NCBI RefSeq assembly: GCF_001999465.1 | Contig: NZ_MQMF01000003.1 | Coordinates: forward strand, 124,001-188,000 | Reading direction: 5' to 3' | From: Fictibacillus arsenicus | GTDB lineage: Bacteria > Bacillota > Bacilli > Bacillales > Fictibacillaceae | Length of the DNA: 64,000 nucleotides | Part shown: positions 8,342 to 17,364 of the stretch, in pieces | How the letters are laid out: each line of letters starts with the position of its first letter | Numbering within the stretch: the first letter of the stretch is position 1 | Notes under the pieces: generated by a model | Told to the model about the DNA's origin: nothing | The model's database searches: none | The model's input: only the letters and a program-made list of their open reading frames with translations | Program-made: the position numbers and the translations under genes

Positions 8342-11152
8342 ATGACACGGCGATATGTCGTTATCGATTTTGAAACAACAGGAAATTCAGCAGCAAAAGG
8401 AGACCGGATTATCCAGATTGGAGCGGTCGTCGTTGAGGCAGGACAGATAACGGACAGATATTCGACGTTCATCCAGCCAGGCGTTCCCATCCCCCCTTTT
8501 ATTGAACAATTAACGGGCATCAATGATGACATGGTCAAGGATGCCCCGTTATTTGAAGAAGCAGCACCGAAGCTCCTTCAGATGCTTGAAGGAGCTTATT
8601 TTGTTGCGCACAACGTAATGTTCGACTATTCATTCTTACAGGGAGAACTTGATCGCTGCGGGTACTCGCAGCTTTCTATGCCTCTTATCGATACTGTTGA
8701 GCTTTCCAGACTGCTCCTTCTCGGTGCCGATGGATATCAGCTAGGAATGCTTGCAGAATACCTTGGGCTAGAACATGAAAATCCGCATCAGGCTGATAGT
8801 GACGCAGAAGTAACAGCTATGCTTCTCATGCATCTTTTAGATAAGCTTGAGACCCTGCCGTTACTGACGTTAGAGCGATTATCTCCATTTGTGAAAAAAT
8901 TGCAGAGCTCACTTGAGAATATCGTAAGTGATATGATCAGTGAGAAATCTGTCTTTTTGGCAGATGAAGAAACATATGATTTTTATCGGAAGCTAGCTCT
9001 TAAGAAGACTTCAAAATTAGACATGGAAGAGTATTTTGATGATCTTGAAAGTATAGATGCTTCTGACTTAGAACAAAATTTACAAAAGCACATGGCGCAT
9101 TATGAGGTTCGTGAAAGCCAGCAAAAAATGGTAGACCTTGTTGATGAAGCACTTCATACGAATCAGCATCTTGTTATCGAGGCAGGAACAGGAGTTGGTA
9201 AATCACTTGGCTATCTTATACCTGGTGTTCGTTTTGCAAAAGAAAAAGATCGTCCGCTCATGGTTTCAACGCATACCGTTCAATTGCAGCAGCAGCTGTT
9301 AGAACGTGATGTGCCTCTATTGAAGAAAATTATGCCATTTGATTTTACTGCAACACTTTTGAAGGGCAGAAACCATTACTTATGTTTGAGGAAGTTTGAA
9401 CATACTCTTCAGGATCATCATGAAGACAATTATGATACGAACTTTACAAAGGCTCAATTAATTATATGGCTGACTGAAACAGAACAGGGTGATGTAGAAG
9501 AACTATCGATGGCATCTGGCGGAAAACTGTTTTGGAATACAGTGAAAAGTGATGCGAATTCATGCTTGAACCATCGATGTCCATGGTTCTCGAGATGTTA
9601 TTATCATAAGCAAAGAAAGGCTGCTCATGAATCAGACCTGGTTATTACGAATCATGCTTTATTGTTTACAGATTTAAAATCCGATTCTCAGCTGCTTCCA
9701 TCTTATAAAGAAGCAGTTTTGGATGAAGCTCATCATATTGAAGAGGTAGTGAGCGATCATTTCGGCAAGGAAACCGATTATTTCACATTTCTAAAAATGC
9801 TGGACAGACTTTCTTTAACAGAAAGTGATGGCATGATGAATACGTTAAGAGAACTATCTAATCTGTTGGAAGTTCCAAAGTATGAAACATATCTAGCAAA
9901 ATGGGACAGTCTGTTTCAAGATGTTAAAAATGAACTAGATGATCTTTTTAAGCAAATTAAAACGATCTGTGTAACAAAAGCTAAGTCCTCTCGATCTTCT
10001 GAGTTAACAAAGCAGACACTTCGTTATACGCATGAAGACATAGAAACTGCTCTTTGGGAACCTGTACTTGAGATGGAAGAGAGAGCGAAGCAGTATATTT
10101 CAGATTTAGTTAAGCCGGTTAAACGGCTTTTAAAGAGCTTTGATCAGTTTGAGGAACATCTTACTGTTAAACAAAAAGGATTCTTAGTTGATATTGAAGG
10201 GCTTCTAAATGATCTGCAGGATGAAGCGGCAGTTCTGCATCACCTTCTGTCATGTCCGTTATCTCAGGAAGTTTATTGGATGGAAGCTGAATCAAAAGGT
10301 CCGAGACATGCGGTTACTCTATACGCAAAACCGGTTGAAATCGATCAGATTCTAGCAGACAAATTCTTTGGCAAAAAAAGCAGCGTTGTATTGACATCGG
10401 CAACGATGAGTGTGAAAAACAAGTTCAGTTATATATCCGAACGGCTTGGTCTCTTAGACTTTGGTCCTTTAAACGCACAGCTGCCATCTCCTTTCAAATA
10501 TGAGGAACAAGCAAAGCTGATGGTGCCGACTGACATACCACTCATTAATGAGGTAGATCAAAAAACGTTTGTTGCTAAAATATCAACCTCATTATATGAG
10601 ATAGCAAAAGTTACAAAGGGCCGGATGCTCGTTCTGTTTACATCATATGAGATGTTGAAAGAAACACATTCTGCTTTTAAATCGTTAATGGATCAGGAAG
10701 AGTTCGTGCTGATAGCACAAGGTGTTGACAGCGGGAGCAGAGCAAGGCTAACTAAGAATTTTCAGCGGTTTGATAACGCTATTCTTTTTGGAACGAACAG
10801 TTTTTGGGAAGGGATTGATATACCAGGAGATGATCTTTCCTGTCTGGTCATTATTAGACTTCCTTTTACGCCTCCAGATCAGCCTGTAATGGCTGCTAAA
10901 AGCGAGAAACTAAAAGCAGAGGGCGGCAATCCTTTCTACGATCTTTCGCTTCCTCAAGCCATCATCCGCTTTAAACAAGGTTTTGGACGATTGGTAAGAA
11001 GCAGCAGAGATAAAGGAGCTGTCTTCGTTTTTGACCGCCGGATGATCGAAACACGCTATGGAAAATCTTTTATTCAGTCATTGCCGAAACTGCCCGTTTC
11101 TATTAAACCGGTCAACGATCTCGTTGATGAACTTCGGGACTGGATGGATTAG
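8342..11152 (+). CDS. dinG: DinG-type helicase with N-terminal 3'-5' exonuclease domain
   Basis: The 936-residue protein joins a DEDDh exonuclease (residues about 1-165; D9, E11, HNVMFDYSFL, HQADSDAEV) to an XPD/DinG-like superfamily 2 helicase. The helicase has Walker A GTGVGKS (K287), DEAHH (D461) and SATMS, with motifs V and VI as GTNSFWEGIDIPG and QGFGRLVRS. Four cysteines at 348, 408, 413 and 419 follow the C-xn-C-x4-C-x5-C spacing of iron-sulfur DinG helicases. The Staphylococcus aureus homologue is reported as a nuclease without the cluster. The ribosome site is GAGGTGAAGAGG. A strong hairpin follows. Confidence 0.93.
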   Translation: MTRRYVVIDFETTGNSAAKGDRIIQIGAVVVEAGQITDRYSTFIQPGVPIPPFIEQLTGINDDMVKDAPLFEEAAPKLLQMLEGAYFVAHNVMFDYSFLQGELDRCGYSQLSMPLIDTVELSRLLLLGADGYQLGMLAEYLGLEHENPHQADSDAEVTAMLLMHLLDKLETLPLLTLERLSPFVKKLQSSLENIVSDMISEKSVFLADEETYDFYRKLALKKTSKLDMEEYFDDLESIDASDLEQNLQKHMAHYEVRESQQKMVDLVDEALHTNQHLVIEAGTGVGKSLGYLIPGVRFAKEKDRPLMVSTHTVQLQQQLLERDVPLLKKIMPFDFTATLLKGRNHYLCLRKFEHTLQDHHEDNYDTNFTKAQLIIWLTETEQGDVEELSMASGGKLFWNTVKSDANSCLNHRCPWFSRCYYHKQRKAAHESDLVITNHALLFTDLKSDSQLLPSYKEAVLDEAHHIEEVVSDHFGKETDYFTFLKMLDRLSLTESDGMMNTLRELSNLLEVPKYETYLAKWDSLFQDVKNELDDLFKQIKTICVTKAKSSRSSELTKQTLRYTHEDIETALWEPVLEMEERAKQYISDLVKPVKRLLKSFDQFEEHLTVKQKGFLVDIEGLLNDLQDEAAVLHHLLSCPLSQEVYWMEAESKGPRHAVTLYAKPVEIDQILADKFFGKKSSVVLTSATMSVKNKFSYISERLGLLDFGPLNAQLPSPFKYEEQAKLMVPTDIPLINEVDQKTFVAKISTSLYEIAKVTKGRMLVLFTSYEMLKETHSAFKSLMDQEEFVLIAQGVDSGSRARLTKNFQRFDNAILFGTNSFWEGIDIPGDDLSCLVIIRLPFTPPDQPVMAAKSEKLKAEGGNPFYDLSLPQAIIRFKQGFGRLVRSSRDKGAVFVFDRRMIETRYGKSFIQSLPKLPVSIKPVNDLVDELRDWMD

Positions 11153-11157
11153 AAAGA

Positions 11158-11204
11158 AGAAGCTGACATACAAGGGGTAAAATACCTTGTGTTGTCGGCT
11201 TTTC
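11158..11204 (+). terminator. Terminator after dinG
   Basis: A long imperfect stem (AAGCTGACATACAAGG pairing with CCTTGTGTTGTCGGCTT across a short loop) begins six bases after the dinG stop and is followed by a short T-rich tail. It is probably the end of the dinG transcript. Confidence 0.75.
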
Positions 11205-11301
11205 GTTTATTGAAAGGCTTGTAATGGATTCCTGCGTTTCGTGGTGATTAGCTAAAATTGCTTGAACTCTTAGATTTAGCTTGAATGTGTAATAAATAAA
11301 T

Positions 11302-11545
11302 GTGTTTCGCAAAACTTTGTTGTTTTTGAATTTTGAAGGATGCTAATTTTCGCTCTTTGGACTCGCTTTCCGCAGGGTGTGCGGTGAGCCCATTCGTCGC
11401 AGTGCGACATTTAATGGTCTCACCTGTCCCACTCATCCTGCAGGACAAGGAAAGCTCCGACAGCGATATATCGCACGAAGAAAATATGATTTTCATTTTC
11501 GAGGAGTCTCGTCCTTCCGCTCCAATTAACTATTCAATGAAGAAT
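11302..11545. repeat. Partial, diverged member of the ~290-bp repeat family
   Basis: One end reads TTTCGCAAAACTTTGTTG, matching the end of the full element at 23430. The shared block CTTTCCGC...GTGCGGTGAGCC and the block GGTCTCACCTG follow. The right half then differs from the other copies and contains its own imperfect hairpins around 11440-11510. No matching far end was seen before the next element starts at 11579. A short open frame across it is not considered a gene. Confidence 0.7.
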
Positions 11546-11578
11546 TTCTTAAAATCTCTCTTTGGAAATTTTTAGAAA

Positions 11579-11867
11579 GGTCATTTTCTAAAGATTAGTT
11601 GCATTTGGCTTTTTCAATTCTCATCATTGCAAGTTGATTGGAGCGTGCCTGCCACCTGATAAGCTTCTCGCTAGGCATGCGACGAGGAAACTCACATCGG
11701 TAGCAAATACTTGTAGACGCAGGAGCAAGGATACTTCCATGAAGCGGTCAGGTGGAGACTCCTAATGGCGCAAAGCGGCAGGAGGCTCACCGCACGCCCC
11801 GTGGAAAGCGAGCAGCCTGGAGCGGAAATCAACTACTTTCAAAAGCAACAATGTATGCGAAACAGCC
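11579..11867. repeat. ~290-bp repeat element with imperfect terminal inverted repeats
   Basis: The left end GGTCATTTTCTAAAG with AGTTGCATTT mirrors the right end, whose reverse complement reads GGCTGTTTCGCATACATTG with TTGCTTTT. Internal blocks GGCATGCGACGAG, AGACGCAGGAGCAAGG, GAAGCGGTCAGGTGG and CAGGAGGCTCACCGCA recur in the copies at 23430 (inverted) and 25083. No transposase is encoded, so it resembles a MITE or a structured bcr-type Bacillus repeat. Together with the partial copy it fills the 868-base gap between dinG and ypmA. Confidence 0.85.
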
Positions 11868-12020
11868 TTTAGAAAAGAACTTAAATAAAAGATTAAGTAC
11901 CGTGAAAATGTTTTATGAACGTTGAATAATCCACTGTTTTTAGGCATTCTAAAGTACCACTTTAAATGAATTTCTGATATAGTAAACAGGGATAAGTTTC
12001 AAAGTATAGGAGGAAGAACA

Positions 12021-12191
12021 ATGGAAAGTAAAATCGAGGTTCTTTCTACAGTTAAGGTAGACAAGTCAAGTGATTTGTACAAAGTTGTTTCAGAATTGAA
12101 CAAGACATTAAAGCACCAGGATTTAATGTTTGGGCTTGCGTTAGATGACGAGAATAAAGAGAAGATGATTTTTACGATCTATCGAACATAG
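12021..12191 (+). CDS. ypmA: Small conserved protein YpmA
   Basis: This 56-residue frame starts MESKIEVLSTVKVDKSSDLY and ends MIFTIYRT, the pattern of YpmA (DUF4264). TAGGAGGAAG precedes the ATG by eight bases. It lies 13 bases before ypmB and between dinG and aspB, as in B. subtilis. The function is unknown to me. The neighbouring repeat elements separate it from dinG, so it probably has its own promoter in the AT-rich stretch at 11930-12010. Confidence 0.88.
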   Translation: MESKIEVLSTVKVDKSSDLYKVVSELNKTLKHQDLMFGLALDDENKEKMIFTIYRT

Positions 12192-12203
12192 AGAGGCTGA
12201 AAT

Positions 12204-12689
12204 ATGGGAAAAAAGTGGATACTTATTATTGTTGGCATTTTGATTTTAGCAAGCTGGCAGGCTTACTATCTTTATAGCGGAGTGCACGCTAAACCTCAGA
12301 AAAAAGAAGCTGAAGCTGTTGAACTTGCCAAAAAAGAAAAAAATCTTACATCTGTTACAAATGTAGAGCACTTTTTCAAGAATGAAACTTATTATGTAGT
12401 AGAAGGCAAGAACGAGCATGGGACCGACATGATCGTCTGGGTAGGAAAAGATAAAGAGATTTTTTCCGAGATTGCTAAAAAAGGCTTATCAGAAAAACAA
12501 ATGATTGATTATGTGAAAAAGAACCATAATGCTGTGGAAATTATTGACAGCCGTTTAGGCATGGAAGATGAGATCCCATTATGGGAAGTCGTCTACATCG
12601 ATGATCAAGATCGCTACACATATTACTATGGATACTTTGAAACTGGGAAACGGTATGAAATCTACCGTTTAAAAGAATCAGAACAATAA
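12204..12689 (+). CDS. ypmB: Membrane-anchored PepSY-type protein YpmB
   Basis: The 161-residue protein has a single N-terminal membrane segment (WILIIVGILILASWQAYYLY, residues 5-24). An extracytoplasmic domain resembling tandem PepSY/DUF5590 units follows, with the Lys- and Glu-rich strand-helix pattern around ALIVEGKN-like repeats. It has no enzymatic motif. Position between ypmA and aspB matches B. subtilis ypmB. PepSY domains are thought to modulate proteases or bind peptides outside the membrane; its real role is unknown. Confidence 0.88.
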   Translation: MGKKWILIIVGILILASWQAYYLYSGVHAKPQKKEAEAVELAKKEKNLTSVTNVEHFFKNETYYVVEGKNEHGTDMIVWVGKDKEIFSEIAKKGLSEKQMIDYVKKNHNAVEIIDSRLGMEDEIPLWEVVYIDDQDRYTYYYGYFETGKRYEIYRLKESEQ

Positions 12690-12708
12690 ACAGCGGAGGG
12701 ATATTTAA

Positions 12709-13899
12709 ATGAATCTTGCAAAACGCGTGGAGGCATTGACACCTTCAACAACATTGGCAATTACAGCAAAGGCAAACGCACTTAAAGCAGAAGGTCACAA
12801 TGTAATCGGTCTTGGTGCAGGAGAGCCGGATTTTAATACTCCGATACATATTATTGAAGCTGCTTATCAGTCTATGAAAGAAGGACATACAAAGTATACA
12901 GCTTCTGGCGGTCTTCTTTCGCTTAAAAAAGCCATCACAAACAAATTAAAGGAAGATCAAGGGCTAACTTATGAAACTTCTGAAATCATCGTGAGTACAG
13001 GAGCTAAACATTCACTTTATTCCTTGTTCCAGGCAATAATAGATGAAGGAGACGAAGTGATCATCCCTATTCCTTACTGGGTAAGCTACCCTGAACAAGT
13101 TAAACTTGCAGGGGGAGTTCCAGTTTACGTAGAAGGAAAAGAAGAGAATCAATTTAAGATTACAGCAGACGATTTGAAAACATCAATCACAAAACAGACA
13201 AAAGCGCTTGTTTTAAATTCTCCGAGCAATCCGACTGGCTCCCTTTACACAGCTGACGAGCTGAAAGCGATCGGTGAAGTTTGCCTTCAAGAAGACGTAC
13301 TGATCATTTCCGATGAAATCTATGAAAAATTAATCTATGGCGGGGCAAAGCACACATCTATTGCTGAACTTTCACCAGAGCTGAAAGAGCAGACGATCAT
13401 CATTAATGGACTTTCAAAGTCACATGCGATGACAGGATGGAGAATCGGGTTTGCAGCCGGAAACGCTAAGATCATTAAGGCTATGACAAATTTGGATAGC
13501 CACAGTACATCTAATCCAACAACGATTTCTCAGCATGGTGCTTTAGCTGCTTATAATGGCACACAAGAGCCGGTTGAAGAGATGCGTCAAGCTTTTGAAG
13601 AACGTATGAACAAAGTTTATGAGCGTCTTATCACATTGCCTGGCATCAGTTGTGTTAAACCAAATGGTGCTTTCTATCTGTTCCCGAATGCAAAAGAGGC
13701 TGTTAAAAATACAGGTTTCTCAACAGTAGACGAATGGGTTGAAGCGATCTTAGAGGAAGAGAAAGTTGCGCTTGTTCCAGGATCCGGATTTGGTGCTCCA
13801 GATAATGTTCGGCTTTCATACGCTACTTCATTGGATACGATCATGGAAGCACTTGACCGAATTGAACGTTTTATCGTCCGCCATTCAAAGAAAGATTGA
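12709..13899 (+). CDS. aspB: Aspartate aminotransferase
   Basis: This class I PLP aminotransferase interconverts aspartate plus 2-oxoglutarate with oxaloacetate plus glutamate. NSPSNPTGS binds the cofactor and SDEIYEKL is the conserved Asp/Tyr block. K237 in GLSKSHAMTGWRIGF forms the Schiff base. At 396 residues it is typical of the Bacillus type. CGGAGGGAT precedes the ATG. The gene lies before asnS, whose asparaginyl-tRNA synthetase uses the downstream product of aspartate. Confidence 0.95.
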   Translation: MNLAKRVEALTPSTTLAITAKANALKAEGHNVIGLGAGEPDFNTPIHIIEAAYQSMKEGHTKYTASGGLLSLKKAITNKLKEDQGLTYETSEIIVSTGAKHSLYSLFQAIIDEGDEVIIPIPYWVSYPEQVKLAGGVPVYVEGKEENQFKITADDLKTSITKQTKALVLNSPSNPTGSLYTADELKAIGEVCLQEDVLIISDEIYEKLIYGGAKHTSIAELSPELKEQTIIINGLSKSHAMTGWRIGFAAGNAKIIKAMTNLDSHSTSNPTTISQHGALAAYNGTQEPVEEMRQAFEERMNKVYERLITLPGISCVKPNGAFYLFPNAKEAVKNTGFSTVDEWVEAILEEEKVALVPGSGFGAPDNVRLSYATSLDTIMEALDRIERFIVRHSKKD

Positions 13900-13967
13900 T
13901 TTTTAGTGAGCAGTCATTCATAATTTTTTGATAGAGACAGATTTTAGAAACAGTGGAGGTACATTTT

Positions 13968-15260
13968 GTGAAAACTACTATTCAAAAGCTACGTGATCAT
14001 GTTGGTGAGACTGTAACGATTGGTGCATGGCTCTCAAATAAACGTTCTTCTGGTAAAATTGCTTTTTTGCAGCTGCGTGATGGAACAGGATTTGTTCAAG
14101 GTGTCGTTGTAAAAAGCGAAGTTGGTGAAGAAATTTTTGCAAAAGCTAAAGGATTGACTCAAGAATCCAGTCTTTACGTAACAGGTACTGTAAAAGAGGA
14201 CGAGCGTTCAGCACTTGGTGTGGAACTTGAAGTAACTGATGTTGAAGTACTGCATCAAGCGATAGATTACCCGATCACACCGAAAGAGCATGGAACAGAA
14301 TTTTTGATGGATCACCGTCACCTATGGATTCGTTCAAAACGCCAGCACAGCATTTTAAAGATCAGAAACGAAATCATACATGCTGTAAACGAGTTCTTCT
14401 ATAACAATGATTTTGTAAAAGTAGACCCTCCAATTCTTACAGGAAGTTCTGCTGAAGGAACAACGTCATTGTTCCATACAAAATACTTTGAAGAAGATGC
14501 TTATCTTTCTCAAAGCGGACAGCTTTATATGGAAGCTGCAGCGATGGCACTTGGAAAAGTATATTCTTTCGGACCGACTTTCCGTGCTGAGAAGTCTAAG
14601 ACACGCCGTCACTTGATCGAGTTCTGGATGATCGAGCCTGAGATGGCATTTGTTGAACACGAAGAATCTCTTGAAATTCAGGAACAGTTCATCTCACATA
14701 TCGTTCAATCTGTTATTAAGCGCTGTGAAAACGAACTAAAAACACTTGGCCGTGATATTACGAAATTAGAGAACGTTAAAGCTCCTTTCCCTCGAGTTTC
14801 TTACGATGATGCGATTAAAATGTTAAAAGAAAAAGGGTTTGATGATATCGAGTGGGGTGACGACTTTGGTGCTCCTCATGAAACAGCGATTGCTGAAAGT
14901 TTTGATAAGCCTGTATTCATTACAAACTACCCTAAGGATATTAAAGCTTTCTATATGAAGCCAGATCCAAACCGTGATGATGTCGTATTATGTGCAGATT
15001 TGATTGCTCCTGAAGGATATGGAGAGATTATCGGAGGAAGCCAGCGTATAGACGACCTTACTCTAATGGAGCAGCGTTATGAAGAACACGGATTAACAGA
15101 TGATGCTTATAAGTGGTATCTTGAGCTTAGAAAATACGGAAGCGTACCTCATTCAGGATTTGGTCTTGGCTTAGAACGTACAGTTGCATGGATTTCAGGT
15201 GCGGAACACGTTCGTGAAACGATCCCGTTCCCTCGTTTGTTAAACCGTTTATATCCTTAA
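13968..15260 (+). CDS. asnS: Asparaginyl-tRNA synthetase
   Basis: This class IIb aminoacyl-tRNA synthetase charges tRNA-Asn. It has an N-terminal OB-fold ([20 protein letters not shown]) and a catalytic core with motif 2 ([14 protein letters not shown]) and motif 3 ([12 protein letters not shown]). I place the start at the GTG at 13968, five codons inside the longest frame, because GGAGG at 13955-13959 fits it and the first residues then match AsnS (MKTTI). Length is 430 residues. A perfect terminator follows. Confidence 0.95.
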   Translation: MKTTIQKLRDHVGETVTIGAWLSNKRSSGKIAFLQLRDGTGFVQGVVVKSEVGEEIFAKAKGLTQESSLYVTGTVKEDERSALGVELEVTDVEVLHQAIDYPITPKEHGTEFLMDHRHLWIRSKRQHSILKIRNEIIHAVNEFFYNNDFVKVDPPILTGSSAEGTTSLFHTKYFEEDAYLSQSGQLYMEAAAMALGKVYSFGPTFRAEKSKTRRHLIEFWMIEPEMAFVEHEESLEIQEQFISHIVQSVIKRCENELKTLGRDITKLENVKAPFPRVSYDDAIKMLKEKGFDDIEWGDDFGAPHETAIAESFDKPVFITNYPKDIKAFYMKPDPNRDDVVLCADLIAPEGYGEIIGGSQRIDDLTLMEQRYEEHGLTDDAYKWYLELRKYGSVPHSGFGLGLERTVAWISGAEHVRETIPFPRLLNRLYP

Positions 15261-15274
15261 TAAATATGAAAAAT

Positions 15275-15299
15275 CTCCCTGCTGCAGGGAGGTTTTTTT
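15275..15299 (+). terminator. Terminator after asnS
   Basis: CTCCCTG and CAGGGAG form a 7-bp perfect stem around a 3-base loop, followed by GTTTTTTTC. Confidence 0.9.
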
Positions 15300-15332
15300 C
15301 TTGGCTTTATAAAAAGATAAAGCAAGTTCTTA

Positions 15333-15341
15333 TGCTATAAT
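15333..15341 (+). promoter_or_regulatory. Extended -10 promoter for dnaD-nth
   Basis: TGCTATAAT is an extended -10 element (TGn plus TATAAT). Transcription would begin near 15348, only a few bases before the ribosome site AAGAGGTG. This decides the dnaD start, because an ATG at 15340 lies inside the promoter. Confidence 0.7.
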
Positions 15342-15360
15342 GGTACAAGAGGTGTTGCAA

Positions 15361-16074
15361 GTGAACGGAATGTTATTTGAAAAATGGATGTCAGAAGGAT
15401 CGGTCAGCATACCAAATATGCTTTTAAAATCATATAAAAAAATAGGACTTTCAGATACTGAATGTATGCTGTTCATACAGCTTCATGTCTTTATTGAATC
15501 TGGAAACTATTTTCCAACCCCGATAGAACTGGCTGAAAGGATGACAACTTCATCTCATGAGATGTCTTCTATGCTTCGTTCATTAGTAGGGAGAGGTCTT
15601 CTAGGGATGGAACAGTACGAAGATAAAGAAAAAGGCGTTTATTTTGAAGCGTATACCTTGCAGCCGTTATGGAACAGGCTGATGGATAGTTTAAAAGAAG
15701 AGGAACAAATACTGAAAGAGACAAATAAAGAACAGCTTGAGCAGAATGTATTTGTTTTATTCGAAAAAGAATTCGGCCGGCCGCTTTCTCCAATGGAGCT
15801 TGAAACATTAAAAATTTGGATGGATGAAGACCAGCAATCTCCAGAACTCATACTAACGGCATTAAAGGAATCTGTTTTGTCCGGCAAGCTTAACTTCAGA
15901 TATATTGACCGCATTCTTTTTGAATGGAAGAAAAACGGGATAAAGACCCCGGAAGCCGCAAAGCAGTATGGAGAGAAATTCCGTGTGAGACAGCTGCAAA
16001 AATCTGGCCATTACGATAAACCAAGAAAAGACAGTGAATTAAAACGGCCCGTATATAATTGGCTTGAATCATAA
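15361..16074 (+). CDS. dnaD: DNA replication initiation protein DnaD
   Basis: DnaD joins DnaA at oriC and PriA at restart sites and helps load the replicative helicase. The N-terminal winged-helix DDBH1 region (residues about 1-110, with YFPTPIELAERM) is followed by the DDBH2 domain, which contains FEKEFGRPLSPMELETLKIW and FRYIDRILFEWKKNGI. The C-terminus YNWLES is also typical. I use the GTG at 15361 because AAGAGGTG lies seven bases upstream and the upstream ATG overlaps the promoter -10. Length is 237 residues. nth follows. Confidence 0.93.
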   Translation: MNGMLFEKWMSEGSVSIPNMLLKSYKKIGLSDTECMLFIQLHVFIESGNYFPTPIELAERMTTSSHEMSSMLRSLVGRGLLGMEQYEDKEKGVYFEAYTLQPLWNRLMDSLKEEEQILKETNKEQLEQNVFVLFEKEFGRPLSPMELETLKIWMDEDQQSPELILTALKESVLSGKLNFRYIDRILFEWKKNGIKTPEAAKQYGEKFRVRQLQKSGHYDKPRKDSELKRPVYNWLES

Positions 16075-16086
16075 CTGCAAAACAAA

Positions 16087-16116
16087 CAGACCCTGATAAA
16101 ACTGGGTCTTCTTTTT
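16087..16116 (+). terminator. Weak hairpin between dnaD and nth
   Basis: CAGACCC and GGGTCTT can pair around a 10-base loop and are followed by CTTTTTC. The stem is short, so partial read-through into nth is likely. Confidence 0.45.
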
Positions 16117-16137
16117 CATTACAGGAGGAATGTAATC

Positions 16138-16797
16138 GTGTTAAACAAAGCTCAGATTCAATTTTGTCTGGAACAGATCGAGGATATGTTTCCAGATGCT
16201 CATTGTGAGCTCCATCACTCAAACCCATTCGAGTTGACGATAGCCGTCCTGTTATCAGCACAATGTACGGATGCGCTTGTAAATAAAGTAACTCCAAAGC
16301 TTTTTGAAAAATATAAGAAGCCTCAAGATTATTTAGATGTTTCTCTTGAAGAACTTCAAGATGACATCAGATCAATCGGACTCTATCGCAACAAGGCGAA
16401 GAACATACAAAAATTAAGTGAGTTGGTGCTTAACGAATACGGAGGAGAGATTCCAAAAGACCGTGATGAGCTGACAAAACTTCCAGGTGTCGGAAGAAAA
16501 ACAGCGAATGTAGTCGTTTCCGTTGCTTATGATGTCCCTGCTATTGCAGTTGATACACATGTTGAACGTGTATCAAAAAGACTAGGAATCTGCAGATGGA
16601 AAGATTCTGTTTTGCAAGTAGAAGAAACACTGATGAAAAAGATTCCTAAAGAGCTATGGGGAGCTACACACCACCGCCTTATCTTCTTTGGAAGGTATCA
16701 TTGTAAGGCGCAAAATCCTAATTGTCCTGAGTGTCCACTGCTGTCCATATGCCGTGAAGGCAAAAAGAGGATGAATCAAAAAGAGAAGAAGAAATGA
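16138..16797 (+). CDS. nth: Endonuclease III
   Basis: This base-excision repair glycosylase/AP lyase removes oxidised pyrimidines. The helix-hairpin-helix LPGVGRKTANVV holds the catalytic K121, and D139 lies in VDTHVERVSKRLG. The C-terminal [4Fe-4S] loop is C189-x6-C196-x2-C199-x5-C205. The start is GTG at 16138 with AGGAGG upstream. At 219 residues the length is normal. It follows dnaD as in B. subtilis. Confidence 0.96.
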   Translation: MLNKAQIQFCLEQIEDMFPDAHCELHHSNPFELTIAVLLSAQCTDALVNKVTPKLFEKYKKPQDYLDVSLEELQDDIRSIGLYRNKAKNIQKLSELVLNEYGGEIPKDRDELTKLPGVGRKTANVVVSVAYDVPAIAVDTHVERVSKRLGICRWKDSVLQVEETLMKKIPKELWGATHHRLIFFGRYHCKAQNPNCPECPLLSICREGKKRMNQKEKKK

Positions 16798-16815
16798 CAT
16801 CTAAGAACAATCATA

Positions 16816-16846
16816 GACTGACTCAATCTCTAGAGTCAGTTTTTTA
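16816..16846 (+). terminator. Terminator after nth
   Basis: ACTGACTC and GAGTCAGT form an 8-bp stem with an 8-base loop, followed by TTTTT. Confidence 0.88.
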
Positions 16847-16860
16847 AATTCGTTTCATTT

Positions 16861-16986
16861 GTTTTATGGTAATATTTGTTAAATTATGTGATGGAAGACT
16901 ATTTTTATATGATGGCCTGCATTTTTTATGTGATGAGAGTATGTATTTATGTGATCATGACTGATTTCTATTTGATATAGCCTTTT
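16861..16986. repeat. Array of six 21-bp units (family A)
   Basis: Five consecutive TGAT cores start at 16889, 16910, 16931, 16952 and 16973, exactly 21 bases apart. A more degenerate unit precedes them. Each unit begins with a conserved half close to TTTTTATGTGAT followed by 8-9 variable bases. The array fills most of the space between the nth terminator and the ypoC ribosome site. The same core occurs on the other strand at 60046-60121. Confidence 0.85.
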
Positions 16987-17007
16987 GACAAAAGGAGAGA
17001 GTTCATT

Positions 17008-17364
17008 TTGGAACAATATACAGAGCAATTAACAGAGATTTTTAAAGAATGGAAAGAAAAGAGTCCATTTATAGCGGATTGTTTTAAAAACCGTGATCGA
17101 AATAAAGCAAAAGAACCTATGATTTATTTTTTTCATCAGTTTTTGAAGGTGTTATTCTGCGGTAACAGAAAAATGGTCGATGAACAGGCCTTAAAAAAAT
17201 GGAAAGAGAGCGTTAAGGAATTGGATCGACTACCAGTTAATGCAATAGAGCGCCTTTCATTTATTAAAGAACAGCCGGATCATTATCAATCTTTTATTCA
17301 GTTAAGTGAATTATTTTCAGAATGGGAAAAGAAAAGTGTCATACTATTAAAGCGGAAAACATAA
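17008..17364 (+). CDS. ypoC: YpoC-like protein
   Basis: This 118-residue, mostly helical basic protein starts with TTG behind AAAGGAGAG. It lies between nth and the ponA/recU region, where B. subtilis has ypoC. No catalytic motif, signal peptide or membrane segment is visible. Its function is unknown. The symbol rests on position and size more than on recognised sequence. Confidence 0.65.
   Translation: MEQYTEQLTEIFKEWKEKSPFIADCFKNRDRNKAKEPMIYFFHQFLKVLFCGNRKMVDEQALKKWKESVKELDRLPVNAIERLSFIKEQPDHYQSFIQLSELFSEWEKKSVILLKRKT

Noticed and set aside
11333-11575. 80-residue open frame between dinG and ypmA
   Set aside because: It lies wholly within the repeat element, has low-complexity translation and no ribosome site.
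15340-15360. Upstream ATG for dnaD
   Set aside because: It overlaps the promoter -10 and would lie before the transcription start.
16861-16986. 21-bp arrays considered as CRISPR
   Set aside because: The conserved part is only about 12-13 bases and degenerate, the variable part is 8-9 bases, and no cas gene is present in the window.
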